Shown here: positions 8,051 through 16,845 of the stretch, one piece after another
How the letters are laid out: every line of letters starts with the position of its first letter
Position numbering within the stretch: the stretch's first letter is position 1
Assembly: GCA_903921365.1 (NCBI GenBank)
Contig: CAIXPS010000565.1
Coordinates: forward strand, 1 to 37,476
DNA: 37,476 bases
Direction of reading: 5' to 3'
Source: an uncultured bacterium
GTDB lineage: Bacteria > Chloroflexota > Anaerolineae > J036 > Brachytrichaceae
Program-made: the position numbers and the translations under genes
The notes under the pieces: model-generated
Seen by the model: the letters and a program-made list of their open reading frames with translations, nothing else
Databases searched by the model: none
What the model was told of the DNA's origin: nothing

Positions 8051-9151
8051 ATGGCTAATGTGAAGTTCGAACATGTGACCAAGCGTTACGGCGATGTTGT
8101 GGCCGTCAATGACCTGAACATTGAAGTGAACGACCGCGAATTTCTGGTCTTCGTAGGCCCGTCTGGCTGCGGCAAGACCACCTCTCTCCGCATGCTCGCG
8201 GGGCTTGAGGAAATCAGCGAAGGCAACATCTACATCGGCGACCGCGTGGTCAACGACGTTCCCCCCAAGGACCGCGACATCGCAATGGTGTTCCAGTCCT
8301 ACGCGCTCTACCCGCACATGTCTGTATACGACAACATGGCGTTCGGTCTCAAGCTGCGCCGCGTCCCCAAGGCCGAGATTGATCGGCGCGTGAAGGAAGC
8401 CGCCAAGCGCCTGGGCATCGAAGCCCTGCTCGACCGCAAGCCGAAGCAGCTCTCCGGCGGCCAGCGCCAGCGCGTGGCAGTCGGCCGCGCCATCGTGCGC
8501 AACCCTGCCGTGTTCTTGATGGACGAGCCGCTGTCCAACCTCGACGCCAAACTGCGCGTGCAGGCGCGCGCCGAGATTAGCAAGCTGCACATGCAGCTCG
8601 GCACGACCTTCATTTACGTGACCCACGACCAGGTTGAAGCCATGACGATGGGCACCCGCATCGCTGTTATGAAGGACGGCCTTCTGCAGCAGATCGACAC
8701 GCCGCAGAACCTGTATGACCGACCCGATAACGTGTTTGTCGCAGGCTTCATCGGCAGCCCCTCGATGAACTTCTTCGAGGCCACACTGACCGGCGGCGAC
8801 GGCGAAATGTTCGTGGACGCCGGCGTGTTCCGCGTCAAGATCCCTGCCGAGCGCCAGGAGCCCTATAAGTCCTTGAAGGGCAAGCAGGTCATCTTCGGTC
8901 TGCGCCCCGAGAACATGCACGACCCGGAGTACGCGCCGCCGGGAATCCACCAGGCGCTTGTCGAGTCCAAGGTCGAAGTCACCGAGTTGATGGGCAACGA
9001 AGTGATCGTGTACCTGAATGCGAAGGACAAGAGCTTCCTGGCGCGCGTTGACCCGCGCTCGAAGATGCGCGTCGGCAACTCGGTCGGCATTGCGTTCGAC
9101 ATGGATCGCTTCCATATCTTCGACAAGCAGACGGAAAGAGCCGTTCGCTAG
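8051..9151 (+). CDS. Carbohydrate ABC transporter ATP-binding protein, UgpC/MsmX/MalK type
   Basis: A 366-residue ATPase that energises import of sugars or glycerol phosphates. It shows Walker A GPSGCGKTT (36-44), Q-loop Q82, signature LSGGQ (134-138), Walker B VFLMDEP (154-160) and the switch histidine H192, then a C-terminal TOBE/MalK regulatory domain with FGLRPE. The ATG at 8051 has GGAGG at 8036-8040; an earlier in-frame start would add ten unlikely residues. No permease or binding protein genes are adjacent, so it may serve several importers, as MsmX does in Bacillus; that is an inference. It has its own promoter and a strong terminator, so it is probably monocistronic. Confidence 0.95.
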   Translation: MANVKFEHVTKRYGDVVAVNDLNIEVNDREFLVFVGPSGCGKTTSLRMLAGLEEISEGNIYIGDRVVNDVPPKDRDIAMVFQSYALYPHMSVYDNMAFGLKLRRVPKAEIDRRVKEAAKRLGIEALLDRKPKQLSGGQRQRVAVGRAIVRNPAVFLMDEPLSNLDAKLRVQARAEISKLHMQLGTTFIYVTHDQVEAMTMGTRIAVMKDGLLQQIDTPQNLYDRPDNVFVAGFIGSPSMNFFEATLTGGDGEMFVDAGVFRVKIPAERQEPYKSLKGKQVIFGLRPENMHDPEYAPPGIHQALVESKVEVTELMGNEVIVYLNAKDKSFLARVDPRSKMRVGNSVGIAFDMDRFHIFDKQTERAVR

Positions 9152-9167
9152 TCGCTGTAACGATAGC

Positions 9168-9195
9168 AAAAGAGGGCGCCATGGCGCCCTCTTTT
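9168..9195. terminator. Bidirectional intrinsic terminator
   Basis: A perfect 28-bp palindrome whose half is AAAAGAGGGCGCCA, giving a stem of 12 or so pairs and followed by TTTTTT on the plus strand. The A-run on the other side makes an equal T-run for the minus strand. It lies between the convergent ABC ATPase and hemerythrin-like genes and should stop both. Confidence 0.93.
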
Positions 9196-9212
9196 TTGTT
9201 GTGGTCTGACTT

Positions 9213-9764
9213 CTACTTCACCTCGGCTGCCAGTCTCTCGGCAAGCGCCAGATACTTTTCGTGGACGCCTTCCCCGGTTTCCTCATGCTCCACACGCTCA
9301 AAGCCGTCTATAACGCTTTCATGCATTGGCTGCGGGATAATCCGGTCGGCCATTGGGAACAATATGCCATCCTCTTTCTGGATATGCTGGCGCAGCAACG
9401 CGGCATACCCACGCGCGTTTTGAATCACCGCTGCGCGCGCCGAGGCGTCGCCATCCTTTAGCTTCTGGGCGGCGGCGCGCATGCCGCGCGTGAACTCACG
9501 CCCCTGCTCGTGTTCCATCAACATCATGCCCACCGGCCCGCTATTACTTGGCATGCCGTAGTCGACCATGGTCTTGAACAACACGCCCTCTTCCTTGTGG
9601 TGATGACAGCCGTCGGCGAAGCCCTTGATAAAGTCGGCTGCATCGAGGAAGAACGCTGGCTCGATTGCTGCGCCGTTTTCCAGTCGCGCGGCGCCGGCCT
9701 CAAGACTTGTAATCACGCGTTCGATCACGCGGTGTTCTGACATCAGTATCTCAGTCGCTTTCAT
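9213..9764 (-). CDS. Hemerythrin HHE domain protein
   Basis: A 183-residue, probably cytoplasmic helical protein. The putative diiron ligands are H11 (SEHRVIE), the HHHKEEG cluster with H54-56 and E58/E59, H85 (MEHEQGRE), and H127 with E131/D132 (RQHIQKEDGILFP). This is the layout of hemerythrin-like domains that bind oxygen, NO or peroxide, or sense iron and redox state. The ATG at 9764 is preceded by TAGGAG; upstream in-frame extension to 9944 has no support. It diverges from the inositol oxygenase gene across about 150 nt, so the two may share a regulatory region; both proteins are predicted diiron oxygen-reactive proteins. The specific function is unknown. Confidence 0.88.
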   Translation of the reverse strand: MKATEILMSEHRVIERVITSLEAGAARLENGAAIEPAFFLDAADFIKGFADGCHHHKEEGVLFKTMVDYGMPSNSGPVGMMLMEHEQGREFTRGMRAAAQKLKDGDASARAAVIQNARGYAALLRQHIQKEDGILFPMADRIIPQPMHESVIDGFERVEHEETGEGVHEKYLALAERLAAEVK

Positions 9765-9916
9765 GGTTAGTCTCCTATTCCAACACCATGCTACGCAGAA
9801 AGCCTGGCGGAGTCGTTGCGGCAGCGCAAACGCGATGGGCCAGGCATATCGGTGCATCAATGCGATAATCTCACCCGCGTACCCGCGTAGCGTAGAAAAG
9901 TGACTTGGAGGTTGTA

Positions 9917-10807
9917 ATGCTGGAACAAGATGTGACGGTTTCACCTGAACAAAACCCGCTGAAAAATCTAGAGGAATGGGAAGCCTTTGTGCTGACCCGT
10001 TACCCGGAACCGGATAAGCTGGCTGACCCGGCGAAAAACAAGGAAGCCTATCGCGATCATGACAATACGACGCGCGATACCGTGCGCGAGTTCTACCGCC
10101 TGAATCACAGCCAGCAGACGTATGCGTATGTTCTGGAAAAAGAGAAGCAGCACACAGGCCTGAACCGGATGATGATGACGCCGTGGCAGGCGATCGAGTA
10201 CCTCAACCAGCTCGTGGATGATTCCGACCCTGATACAGACCTGCCGCAACTCGATCACCTGTTGCAGACAGCGGAAGCCATTCGCGCGGACGGCCACCCC
10301 GACTGGTTCGTGCTGGTCGGTCTGATTCACGACCTGGGCAAGATCCTGTGCCTGTTTGATGAACCGCAATGGGCTGTCGTGGGCGACACGTTCCCGGTGG
10401 GCTGCCGGTATTCAGACAAGATCGTGTATCACGAGTTTTTCGCCGCCAATCCAGACATGCAGAACCCGGAATACCAGACCGAGTGCGGCGTGTATCACGA
10501 AGGGGCGGGGCTCGCAACCGTCCACATGTCGTGGGGTCATGACGAGTACATGTATCACGTGGTGAAGGATTATCTGCCGGAGCCTGCGCTATACATGATT
10601 CGCTATCATTCGTTCTATCCTGCGCATCACGAGGGCCAGTATCAGAATCTGATGAACGACCACGATCGCGCCATGTTCCGCTGGGTGGAGGCTTTCAGCC
10701 CCTACGACTTGTACTCTAAAAACGCCACTCCTCCCAATGTGAACGAGTTAAAGCCTTATTACGAGGCGTTGCTGGCGAAGTATCTGCCGCCGATGTTGCG
10801 TTTCTAA
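9917..10807 (+). CDS. myo-Inositol oxygenase (MIOX)
   Basis: A 296-residue member of the diiron inositol oxygenase family, which cleaves the ring of myo-inositol with O2 to give D-glucuronate. Long blocks match animal MIOX: WAVVGDTFPVGCR, MSWGHDEYMY, MIRYHSFYP and the C-terminal LKPYYEALLAKY. The iron ligands of the mammalian enzyme are all found: H114, H138, D139, H208, H231 and D250, plus the substrate-binding lysine in HDLGK (K142). The ATG at 9917 has GGAGG at 9907-9911. No uronate isomerase or inositol transporter gene is adjacent. MIOX is best known from eukaryotes and is scattered in bacteria, so horizontal spread is likely, though its base composition is like its neighbours. The family call is near certain. 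Confidence 0.96.
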   Translation: MLEQDVTVSPEQNPLKNLEEWEAFVLTRYPEPDKLADPAKNKEAYRDHDNTTRDTVREFYRLNHSQQTYAYVLEKEKQHTGLNRMMMTPWQAIEYLNQLVDDSDPDTDLPQLDHLLQTAEAIRADGHPDWFVLVGLIHDLGKILCLFDEPQWAVVGDTFPVGCRYSDKIVYHEFFAANPDMQNPEYQTECGVYHEGAGLATVHMSWGHDEYMYHVVKDYLPEPALYMIRYHSFYPAHHEGQYQNLMNDHDRAMFRWVEAFSPYDLYSKNATPPNVNELKPYYEALLAKYLPPMLRF

Positions 10808-10817
10808 AGCCGTCCAA

Positions 10818-12737
10818 TCAACCCTGCAACACAATAACGCGGTCGCCCTCAACGAACGTAATCGTTGCTGCTTTGTGCGGGTTGAGCACCACGCCGTAGG
10901 AATTTGCGCTGTCGTTGACTACCGCAGCCAGCCGGTAGCCGATGGCGGTCTCGCCGCAGCGACTGGCGGATTCGACAACGGTGTAGAAGTTCACAGGCTG
11001 GCCGGCCGTCACGTAGTGCGACGCCGGCTTGAGATAGATGCTGGGGCTGTCCGCGTCGAAGAGATCGTTGAATACGTCCATGAGGTGTTTGTTCTCTGAG
11101 ACCTGCGCCAGCATCAGCCCGGTGAGCATGTCGCTGACGATGAAGTCGTCGGCGCGCGTGACCTCGGCCAGCTTGCGGTTGCGCGCATCCATCATCTCGG
11201 TCACGATGCTGAACCGGCGCCCACAGCGGTCAGCGATGGTGCGCAAGTGCAGCAGCGTCACCAGCGTGAGTGCGTCGGCCTTCTGGATGCCGCCGGCGTT
11301 GTCCGGGCTGAGGATGATGACGTGGTCGTAGTTCTGGGCGTTTAGCGCTTCCAGCACCACCCGCTCTGTAATGTCACCCATCTGGTGAGTGACGCTCAGG
11401 CGCTGCAACCCCTTGCCCGTCACGGCAGTAAGCTCCTCGCCTTGCGGACAGTCGGAGACGATCAACGCTTCTGACCCCGGCGCGACGTATTTGTCGAGTT
11501 CGCACAGGATGTGCACGGTTTGCTCATTCCAACCCAGGATCAGCGTGCGTTCCGGTTTCGTGGGATGCGGGCGCATTTCGCAGATCGCGGCGTCATTGAT
11601 CTCCAGGTTCACCGGCTTTGCCAGCTTGATTGTATTGTCGCTGCGCGAGAGCACGATGAGGGCATCGTCCTGAGCGATGACTGTTTCCATGGGCGGGTTC
11701 AGCGCCACGTCGCGGTCGCCGTGCAGCAACCCCAGCACCGAGGAGTCCTCATAGGCCTGCACTGCATCCCGATAGGTCTTGCCGATCAGCGTTGGCTCCG
11801 CCACAAAGTAGATGCCGTCGTCGTCGAAGTCGAGCAGCATGCTATAGACCACGCTCAACCCCGATTGCCGGCTGGATTGCACCGTGATGCGCGAGATCAA
11901 GTCGCTGGCCAGCACCAGTTTTGTCTCATAAGACCCGACGAGATGCGCGATCTCCATGTGCCTGGGTTCGCGAATCTCGGCCACGACGTGATAGGCCTCG
12001 GCGCGCCGGTCGGGGTGGTTGGTCAGCGCGAGGATCGTCTTGATCACCTGGGAGTCCGGGTCATCGTCCTCGGGTGACAGGATGATAATCGAGCGCGACG
12101 CCTGCGGGTTGACGATGTCGAGATCGCTCAGATCCATCGGGCTGCCGCTGCGGCAGATCACGCGCGTATTGCGGGTATGCGCCACACGCGCGCGGATTTC
12201 ATCCTCCATTTCCACCTTGTCTTTATCGGCCAGGACGACGATGCGCGGTTTTTTCTGGTGCAGGTTGGCGACGACGAGTTCCGAGATGATGCCGAATATC
12301 TTCGGCGACCAACCCAGGATCAGGATGTGGTTGCGCTCGATGACGAACGAGCGCCCCTTGCGCAGGTTCTGGATGCGGCTGTCGATGGCGTTGGTGAGAA
12401 TACCGATCAGGATGCTGACCAGCAGCAGGCTGCTCAGCGTTGCAAACAGCATCGTGAGCAGGAATGTGTTTGAACCTATCTTGGGATCGACCGGATTCGG
12501 GGTGATCGTCTGGTACAGGACATTCCACAGGATGTAGATGAAGTCCTTGTCGGGATCGTTGCCCGCATACTGAATAAACATCGTTGCGCCAAGCACAAGG
12601 ATGACTGTAAATAGCGCCAGCCACCCGATTAATCCGGCGGGGCCGCGCGACAGAGTGTTGTCCAATCCATAGCGCAGCCGTGTGATCAGCCTGATGCGTT
12701 TTCCTCGCCGCGTGGCGCCATCCTTTTTTCGATCCAT
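10818..12737 (-). CDS. CASTOR/POLLUX-like ion channel with two RCK/TrkA-N domains
   Basis: A 639-residue membrane protein. After a basic N-terminus, a transmembrane helix lies at about 35-57, a pore-loop-like segment (WNVLYQTITPNPVDP) at 71-85, and a second helix at about 91-117. A first RCK domain starts at about 136 (HILILGWSPKIFG) and a second begins with TLILGWNEQTVHILCEL. This layout is that of the plant CASTOR/POLLUX/DMI1 cation channels and their bacterial relatives, where cytoplasmic RCK domains gate ion flow. The ATG at 12737 has GAGGAGAG upstream; the frame continues back into recN but that part is low-complexity shadow. It follows recN after a 68-nt purine-rich gap and is likely the last gene of the minus-strand block. 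The ion is not certain. Confidence 0.88.
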   Translation of the reverse strand: MDRKKDGATRRGKRIRLITRLRYGLDNTLSRGPAGLIGWLALFTVILVLGATMFIQYAGNDPDKDFIYILWNVLYQTITPNPVDPKIGSNTFLLTMLFATLSSLLLVSILIGILTNAIDSRIQNLRKGRSFVIERNHILILGWSPKIFGIISELVVANLHQKKPRIVVLADKDKVEMEDEIRARVAHTRNTRVICRSGSPMDLSDLDIVNPQASRSIIILSPEDDDPDSQVIKTILALTNHPDRRAEAYHVVAEIREPRHMEIAHLVGSYETKLVLASDLISRITVQSSRQSGLSVVYSMLLDFDDDGIYFVAEPTLIGKTYRDAVQAYEDSSVLGLLHGDRDVALNPPMETVIAQDDALIVLSRSDNTIKLAKPVNLEINDAAICEMRPHPTKPERTLILGWNEQTVHILCELDKYVAPGSEALIVSDCPQGEELTAVTGKGLQRLSVTHQMGDITERVVLEALNAQNYDHVIILSPDNAGGIQKADALTLVTLLHLRTIADRCGRRFSIVTEMMDARNRKLAEVTRADDFIVSDMLTGLMLAQVSENKHLMDVFNDLFDADSPSIYLKPASHYVTAGQPVNFYTVVESASRCGETAIGYRLAAVVNDSANSYGVVLNPHKAATITFVEGDRVIVLQG

Positions 12738-12805
12738 CAACTTCTCTCCTCTTCCCCTCTTCTCCCCATCTCCTTTTCTCCTCTGCCTCTTCTCTCCGTC
12801 CCCTC
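12738..12805 (-). other. Polypurine tract between recN and the channel gene
   Basis: The mRNA-like strand is almost only G and A for 68 nt, made of GGAGA/GAAGAGG variants. It contains several possible ribosome-binding sequences and ends in the one used by the channel gene. Such a tract could form triplex DNA or be a slippage-prone repeat. Confidence 0.6.
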
Positions 12806-14620
12806 TTAATCCGCGCTTGAGGCTCTCTTTATCTCGCCGGCCTCTTTGATCAACTGCTCGGCGCCCTGACGGCCGGTTTTGCCTGACGTGCCCAGCATTT
12901 GCGCCAGCTCGTCCAGTCGCTCGTCGTCGGCCAGCCGCCGCACACTGGTGACGGTGCGATCCTCGTGCGCCACCTTCTCCACCTTGAAGTGCGCGTCGCC
13001 AAAACTGGCCATCTGCGGCAAGTGCGTGATGCACATGACCTGATGCGCGCGGGTGAGCGCCCACAGCTTCTGCCCGACGGATGCGCCCACGCGCCCGCCG
13101 ATGCCTTGATCGATCTCGTCGAAGATGAGCGTCGGGGTGTGGTCGGCGCGCGACAGGACGGTCTTCAGCGCCAGCATCAGCCGCGCAGTTTCGCCACCCG
13201 ACGCAGTCTTCGCGAGCGACTTCAGCCCCTCGCCGATGTTTGGCGCGATCATGAACTCCACCCGGTCAATGCCGGCAGTGTCGAAACGGATAAGAGGAGA
13301 TTGGGGATTGGGGATTGGAGCTTGGCCGTTCTTCTCGTCCTTAATCTCTAATCGCCACGCGAAGCGTCCAATCTCTCTTATTTCGATGCCGTTTTCGTCG
13401 AGTTCCTGCGTGATGCTGACGGCGAAACGCGCGCCGACCATGCGCAGGTCCTGCAGTTCGCGTTCCACCTGCCTGGCTAGATCGCCGGCGGCAAGGCCGC
13501 GTTTGATTGACAGTTCCACTGCCAGCGTCGCCAGTTCTTCAGCCAGACGCAACTCGGCGGTCTGCAACGCCTCGATGCGCTCGGCGCTGTTCTCAATCTG
13601 ATTCAGTTCGCCCTCGGCCCCTTCGGCAAAGGCAATGATGGCGTCGACAGTATCGCCATACTTGCGCTTGAGTTTTTTGATCAAGCTGAGCCGATCTTCG
13701 ACCTGTTGCAGGCGGCGGGGGTTGAATTCGATCCCCTCGCGGTAATCCTGCAGCGTGCGCGCCACTTCGGTCACAATGGCGGTCGCTTCGCTCAGCGATT
13801 TGCAATATTCTTCGAACTGTTTGTCGAAGCGCGCGAGGTTGGTGAGGGCGCGCGCGGCCTGCGATATCTGATCCAGCGCCGCCGACTGGTCGCGCGAGGA
13901 TTCGTAGAGGACGTTGTAGGCTTCCTCGGCATACATCGCCAGCGTCTCGGCGTTGGCAAGGCGAGTGTGTTCTTCCGCAAGCGTCGTCTCCTCGTTTGGC
14001 TTGAGCCGCGCCGCGCGAATCTCCTCAAGCTGGAACTTGAGCATGTCCACGCGGCGCGCCCGTTCGCGCGCGGTGTCGATGAGTTGCTGTAGTTCCTTGC
14101 GGGATGCGCGCAATTCGGCCACCTTGTTCGAGACGCACGCGCGTTGTTCCCACAGCCCGGCATAGCGGTCGAGCAGGTTGACGTGTTCCTTGACGCGCAA
14201 CAGCGACAGGTGCTCGCTCTGGCCGTGCACGTCCACAAGCAATTCGCCCAGTTCGCGCAACACGTTCTGCCCGACGGCGCGCCCGTTGACGCGACACAGC
14301 GACCGCCCATTCAGACGCACCTCGCGACCGAGCAGCAACTGGCCGGGCTCGTCGGATTCAAGCCCTTGTTCAGACAGAATGGCGTCGATGTCCTTGCGGA
14401 CGCCCTCATCAAGATGGAACACGCCTTCGATCAGGGCGCGCTCGGCGCCTGCGCGCACAAAGCCAGGGTCGGCGCGGTCGCCAAGCAGCAGCGATATCGA
14501 GTCGACGATGATGCTCTTTCCGGCGCCGGTCTCACCAGTGACGACGTTGAAGCCGTTTGCAAACTCGATGTTGAGCGAGTCGATGATCGCAAAGTCGCGG
14601 ACACGTAACTCTGTCAGCAT
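12806..14620 (-). CDS. recN: DNA repair protein RecN
   Basis: A 604-residue SMC-like ATPase for double-strand break repair. Walker A GETGAGKS lies at 29-36, a long coiled-coil centre spans about 160-370, and the C-terminal ATPase half has ASGGE near 472 and Walker B TLIFDEIDQGIGG near 496-508. Length is slightly above the usual 550-570. Residues about 414-444 (GRFAWRLEIK through PIPNPQSPL) are encoded by a repeat element of 90 bp, exactly 30 codons, inserted in a loop between the coil and the signature motif; the frame and all motifs are intact, so the protein is probably active. It ends 68 nt before the channel gene and starts 82 nt after the MFS gene. A LexA-box-like site lies just upstream. 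Confidence 0.97.
   Translation of the reverse strand: MLTELRVRDFAIIDSLNIEFANGFNVVTGETGAGKSIIVDSISLLLGDRADPGFVRAGAERALIEGVFHLDEGVRKDIDAILSEQGLESDEPGQLLLGREVRLNGRSLCRVNGRAVGQNVLRELGELLVDVHGQSEHLSLLRVKEHVNLLDRYAGLWEQRACVSNKVAELRASRKELQQLIDTARERARRVDMLKFQLEEIRAARLKPNEETTLAEEHTRLANAETLAMYAEEAYNVLYESSRDQSAALDQISQAARALTNLARFDKQFEEYCKSLSEATAIVTEVARTLQDYREGIEFNPRRLQQVEDRLSLIKKLKRKYGDTVDAIIAFAEGAEGELNQIENSAERIEALQTAELRLAEELATLAVELSIKRGLAAGDLARQVERELQDLRMVGARFAVSITQELDENGIEIREIGRFAWRLEIKDEKNGQAPIPNPQSPLIRFDTAGIDRVEFMIAPNIGEGLKSLAKTASGGETARLMLALKTVLSRADHTPTLIFDEIDQGIGGRVGASVGQKLWALTRAHQVMCITHLPQMASFGDAHFKVEKVAHEDRTVTSVRRLADDERLDELAQMLGTSGKTGRQGAEQLIKEAGEIKRASSAD
13291..13380. repeat. Heptad-repeat palindromic element inserted in frame in recN
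   Basis: The plus strand starts with TAAGAGGAGATTGG and ends with CCAATCTCTCTTA, an imperfect terminal inverted repeat. Inside are three GATTGGG/GATTGGA heptads (13300-13319) and a core (13355-13376) of 22 nt that is identical to 16890-16911 in the mutM-recO gap. Its length of 90 bp keeps the recN frame. Confidence 0.8.
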
Positions 14621-14648
14621 AGCTAAATAGTAGTTGAAATAAACGGGA

Positions 14649-14664
14649 TAGAACGTTTATTCTA
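14649..14664 (-). promoter_or_regulatory. Candidate LexA (SOS) box upstream of recN
   Basis: TAGAACGTTTATTCTA is an imperfect palindrome 29-44 nt before the recN ATG. It fits the Gram-positive/Chloroflexi-type SOS box GAAC-N4-GTTC with one mismatch, and overlaps TAGAAT, a possible -10 element on the minus strand. recN is a classical SOS gene. No lexA gene is in the window. Confidence 0.4.
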
Positions 14665-14702
14665 CTGTCTTTTCAGCCCTCTTATGCTTTTTGTCATCCT
14701 TA

Positions 14703-15968
14703 TTATGCAACGACCTGTCGTAGCTTCGGGCTATAGATATGTACTGCCAGCGCAAGGACGAAGCAAACACTACCACCCACCAGCACTGCTGTTGGCGCGC
14801 CATAAGTCTGCGCCATCCAGCCAACAAATAAGCTTCCGAACGGCGCGACGCCGTTGAGCGCCCAGAAATAAGCGCTGATGACGCGCCCGCGCAGGTGGTT
14901 GGGCACGAGCAATTGGATCAACGTGTTGGTCATCGCCAGTTGGGTCACGGTGCCCCAGCCGATCAGCGTCATCAACGGCAGCGACATCGGCAGCGTTGTG
15001 GAAAAAGAGAGACCGACCAGCGCGCCCGCAAACACGAACTGCCCGACGGTCATCAACAACCCCTTGCGTTTCATCATGCTGAAGGTCGCGAGTGTGACGG
15101 CCGCAATTAATGCGCCGACGCCTTGCGCCGTGATCATTGCGCTGTTGCGCGCCGCGATGAGCGCCTCGGTGTCGTTGGGCTGACTGAAGATGTCGCGCGC
15201 GAATACCGGCACTTGCTGGATCGACGGAAAGCCGATGAATCCCGGCACTGCAGCCGTGACGATGAGCAGCGCGACCACTGCGGTTGCGAAGATGTAACGC
15301 TGACCCTCGCGGAACTCGGTCATTGCGCCTGTGTGCGGCCCGACGTTCGAACTGTACTCGCTGTTGGTATGGACGAAGAATAAGCTGATGATGATGAACA
15401 GGTAGCTCACGCCATTGGCAAAGAACGCCCAGCCTTCGCCCCCGCCCTGCAGCACCACAAGCAATGGCCCCGCCAATGCTGGGCCGAGGACGCGCGCCGC
15501 ATTGAAGATGGTCGATTGCAACGCGATGGCGTTGGGCAGCGCCTGCTTGCCAACCAACTCGATCAGCATGGCCTGGCGCGCGGTGATCTCGATCGAGTTC
15601 GCAACACCGAGGATGAACGCCATCACGACGATGTGCCAGATAGTGATGAGCCCGGTGAGCGAGAGGAATGCCAGCCCGAACGCCTGCAACATCATCACTG
15701 ACTGCATGATGATGACCACCTTGCGTTTGTCCATGCGTTCGACCAGCACGCCCGCCGGCAGCGTGAGCAGCAGTGCGGGCACCGCAGAGGCAAAGCCGAT
15801 CAAACCGAGGTAAAACGGCTGACCGCTGATGCGATAGGCCAGGTAGGGCTGTGTGGTGTTCTGCATCCACGTGCCGATCAGCGAGATGAACTGGCCGATC
15901 CAGAAGATGCGAAAGTCGCGCGAATTGAGCGCGGGGAAGCGGTTCGAAATTGTGGCTGTGATGTTCAT
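14703..15968 (-). CDS. MFS transporter (MFS_3/EntS-like family)
   Basis: A 421-residue integral membrane protein with about 12 hydrophobic segments. The N-terminal FRIFWIGQFISLIGTWMQNTTQPYLAYRI block and the loop VERMDKRKVVIIMQ after the second or third helix are typical of the EntS/DUF894 group of drug or siderophore exporters. The start at 15968 follows recO by 39 nt, with only a weak ribosome site, so it is probably read from the mutM-recO transcript. No substrate can be inferred; an exporter role is the family default. Confidence 0.9.
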   Translation of the reverse strand: MNITATISNRFPALNSRDFRIFWIGQFISLIGTWMQNTTQPYLAYRISGQPFYLGLIGFASAVPALLLTLPAGVLVERMDKRKVVIIMQSVMMLQAFGLAFLSLTGLITIWHIVVMAFILGVANSIEITARQAMLIELVGKQALPNAIALQSTIFNAARVLGPALAGPLLVVLQGGGEGWAFFANGVSYLFIIISLFFVHTNSEYSSNVGPHTGAMTEFREGQRYIFATAVVALLIVTAAVPGFIGFPSIQQVPVFARDIFSQPNDTEALIAARNSAMITAQGVGALIAAVTLATFSMMKRKGLLMTVGQFVFAGALVGLSFSTTLPMSLPLMTLIGWGTVTQLAMTNTLIQLLVPNHLRGRVISAYFWALNGVAPFGSLFVGWMAQTYGAPTAVLVGGSVCFVLALAVHIYSPKLRQVVA

Positions 15969-16007
15969 GTCACTTGAAACGTGTGAATCGTAACCATGAG
16001 AACGGGA

Positions 16008-16835
16008 TCAGGCATCGTATGGCGGGGTCGATAGAGTCTCGCTGACAAGCTGGCGCAGGAAGTGAGTGGAGCGCAATGTGCGTTCGAGGACAAACGCCAG
16101 GTAGCGGCGGATGGTCTGTTCGACCTGCGCATGGATGGCCGGAGTGACTTCCAGAGGGCTGATTTCCTCGTAGCGGCGCGTCTGCAGTGCGCGCAGCAGG
16201 CGCATGGCGCTGACGGGCACAGGCATCGCATCGCGCGACATGCGCGCCGCCGCAACCGACAGCACACCGCCCTCAAGCGATGAGAAGCTCACAACCAGCG
16301 GGGCGGGCGCGCCGGCCGGCGGCTGAGCATACTCAGCGTCGATGTTGACCGCCTCGCCGGTGCGGACACATTTGAATAACTGTGGGCGATAGCCCGTGAT
16401 CGTGAGCAGGCGCATCTCGAAATAGCGCGCCGCGAGCGCGGGGTCGGGCGAGTCAGCCACCCAGCTTAGCCCCTCGGCCAGCAAGTCGTAGAGCGCATGA
16501 TCCTCGCTGCCTTCCTGCGCAAACGCGTCGATCAACTCGCTGAGGTAGTGAGCTGTGCTGCCGCGCAGCAGGTCCTCGCGCAGCGGGCGATAGGGTTCGA
16601 CCATCTCGGCCTGGCTGATGATGTCGAAGCTGCGCCCGCGCGCCAGCAGCAGCTTCACGCGGGTGAACAATTCCACATGTCCCGCCTTGCGGCTGGTGAT
16701 CTTGCGCACGCCCTTGGCAATCACGCGCAGCTTGCCCAGCTCAGGCGTCATCAGGGTGAGGATGCGGTCAGCCTCACCGAAGTTGCTATGCCGGATAACG
16801 ATTGCCTCAGTCGCGTATAAACGTGCTCTACTCAT
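16008..16835 (-). CDS. recO: DNA repair protein RecO
   Basis: A 275-residue protein with the RecO N-terminal OB-fold (YATEAIVIRHSNFGEADRILTLMTPELGKLRVIAKGVRK) and the helical C-terminal domain. RecO loads RecA on SSB-coated single strands with RecR. The four-cysteine zinc site of many RecO proteins is not present: only one cysteine of the first pair is found (FKCVRTGEAV), so this is a non-zinc form. The ATG at 16835 lies right after the repeat element at 16846-16922, which separates it from mutM. Confidence 0.94.
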   Translation of the reverse strand: MSRARLYATEAIVIRHSNFGEADRILTLMTPELGKLRVIAKGVRKITSRKAGHVELFTRVKLLLARGRSFDIISQAEMVEPYRPLREDLLRGSTAHYLSELIDAFAQEGSEDHALYDLLAEGLSWVADSPDPALAARYFEMRLLTITGYRPQLFKCVRTGEAVNIDAEYAQPPAGAPAPLVVSFSSLEGGVLSVAAARMSRDAMPVPVSAMRLLRALQTRRYEEISPLEVTPAIHAQVEQTIRRYLAFVLERTLRSTHFLRQLVSETLSTPPYDA

Positions 16836-16845
16836 GGTTCGGAGA

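Noticed and set aside
8018-9169. A 383-codon open frame on the minus strand over the ABC ATPase gene
   Set aside because: It is antisense to a gene with perfect ABC motifs, a promoter, a ribosome site and a terminator. Its sequence is rich in His, Val and Asp with no recognisable domain, as expected from the complement of a GC-rich gene.
12738-13064. N-terminal extension of the channel protein into recN
   Set aside because: The extra 109 residues are low-complexity and overlap the recN coding sequence on the same strand; the ATG at 12737 has a good ribosome site and starts at the basic segment before the first helix.
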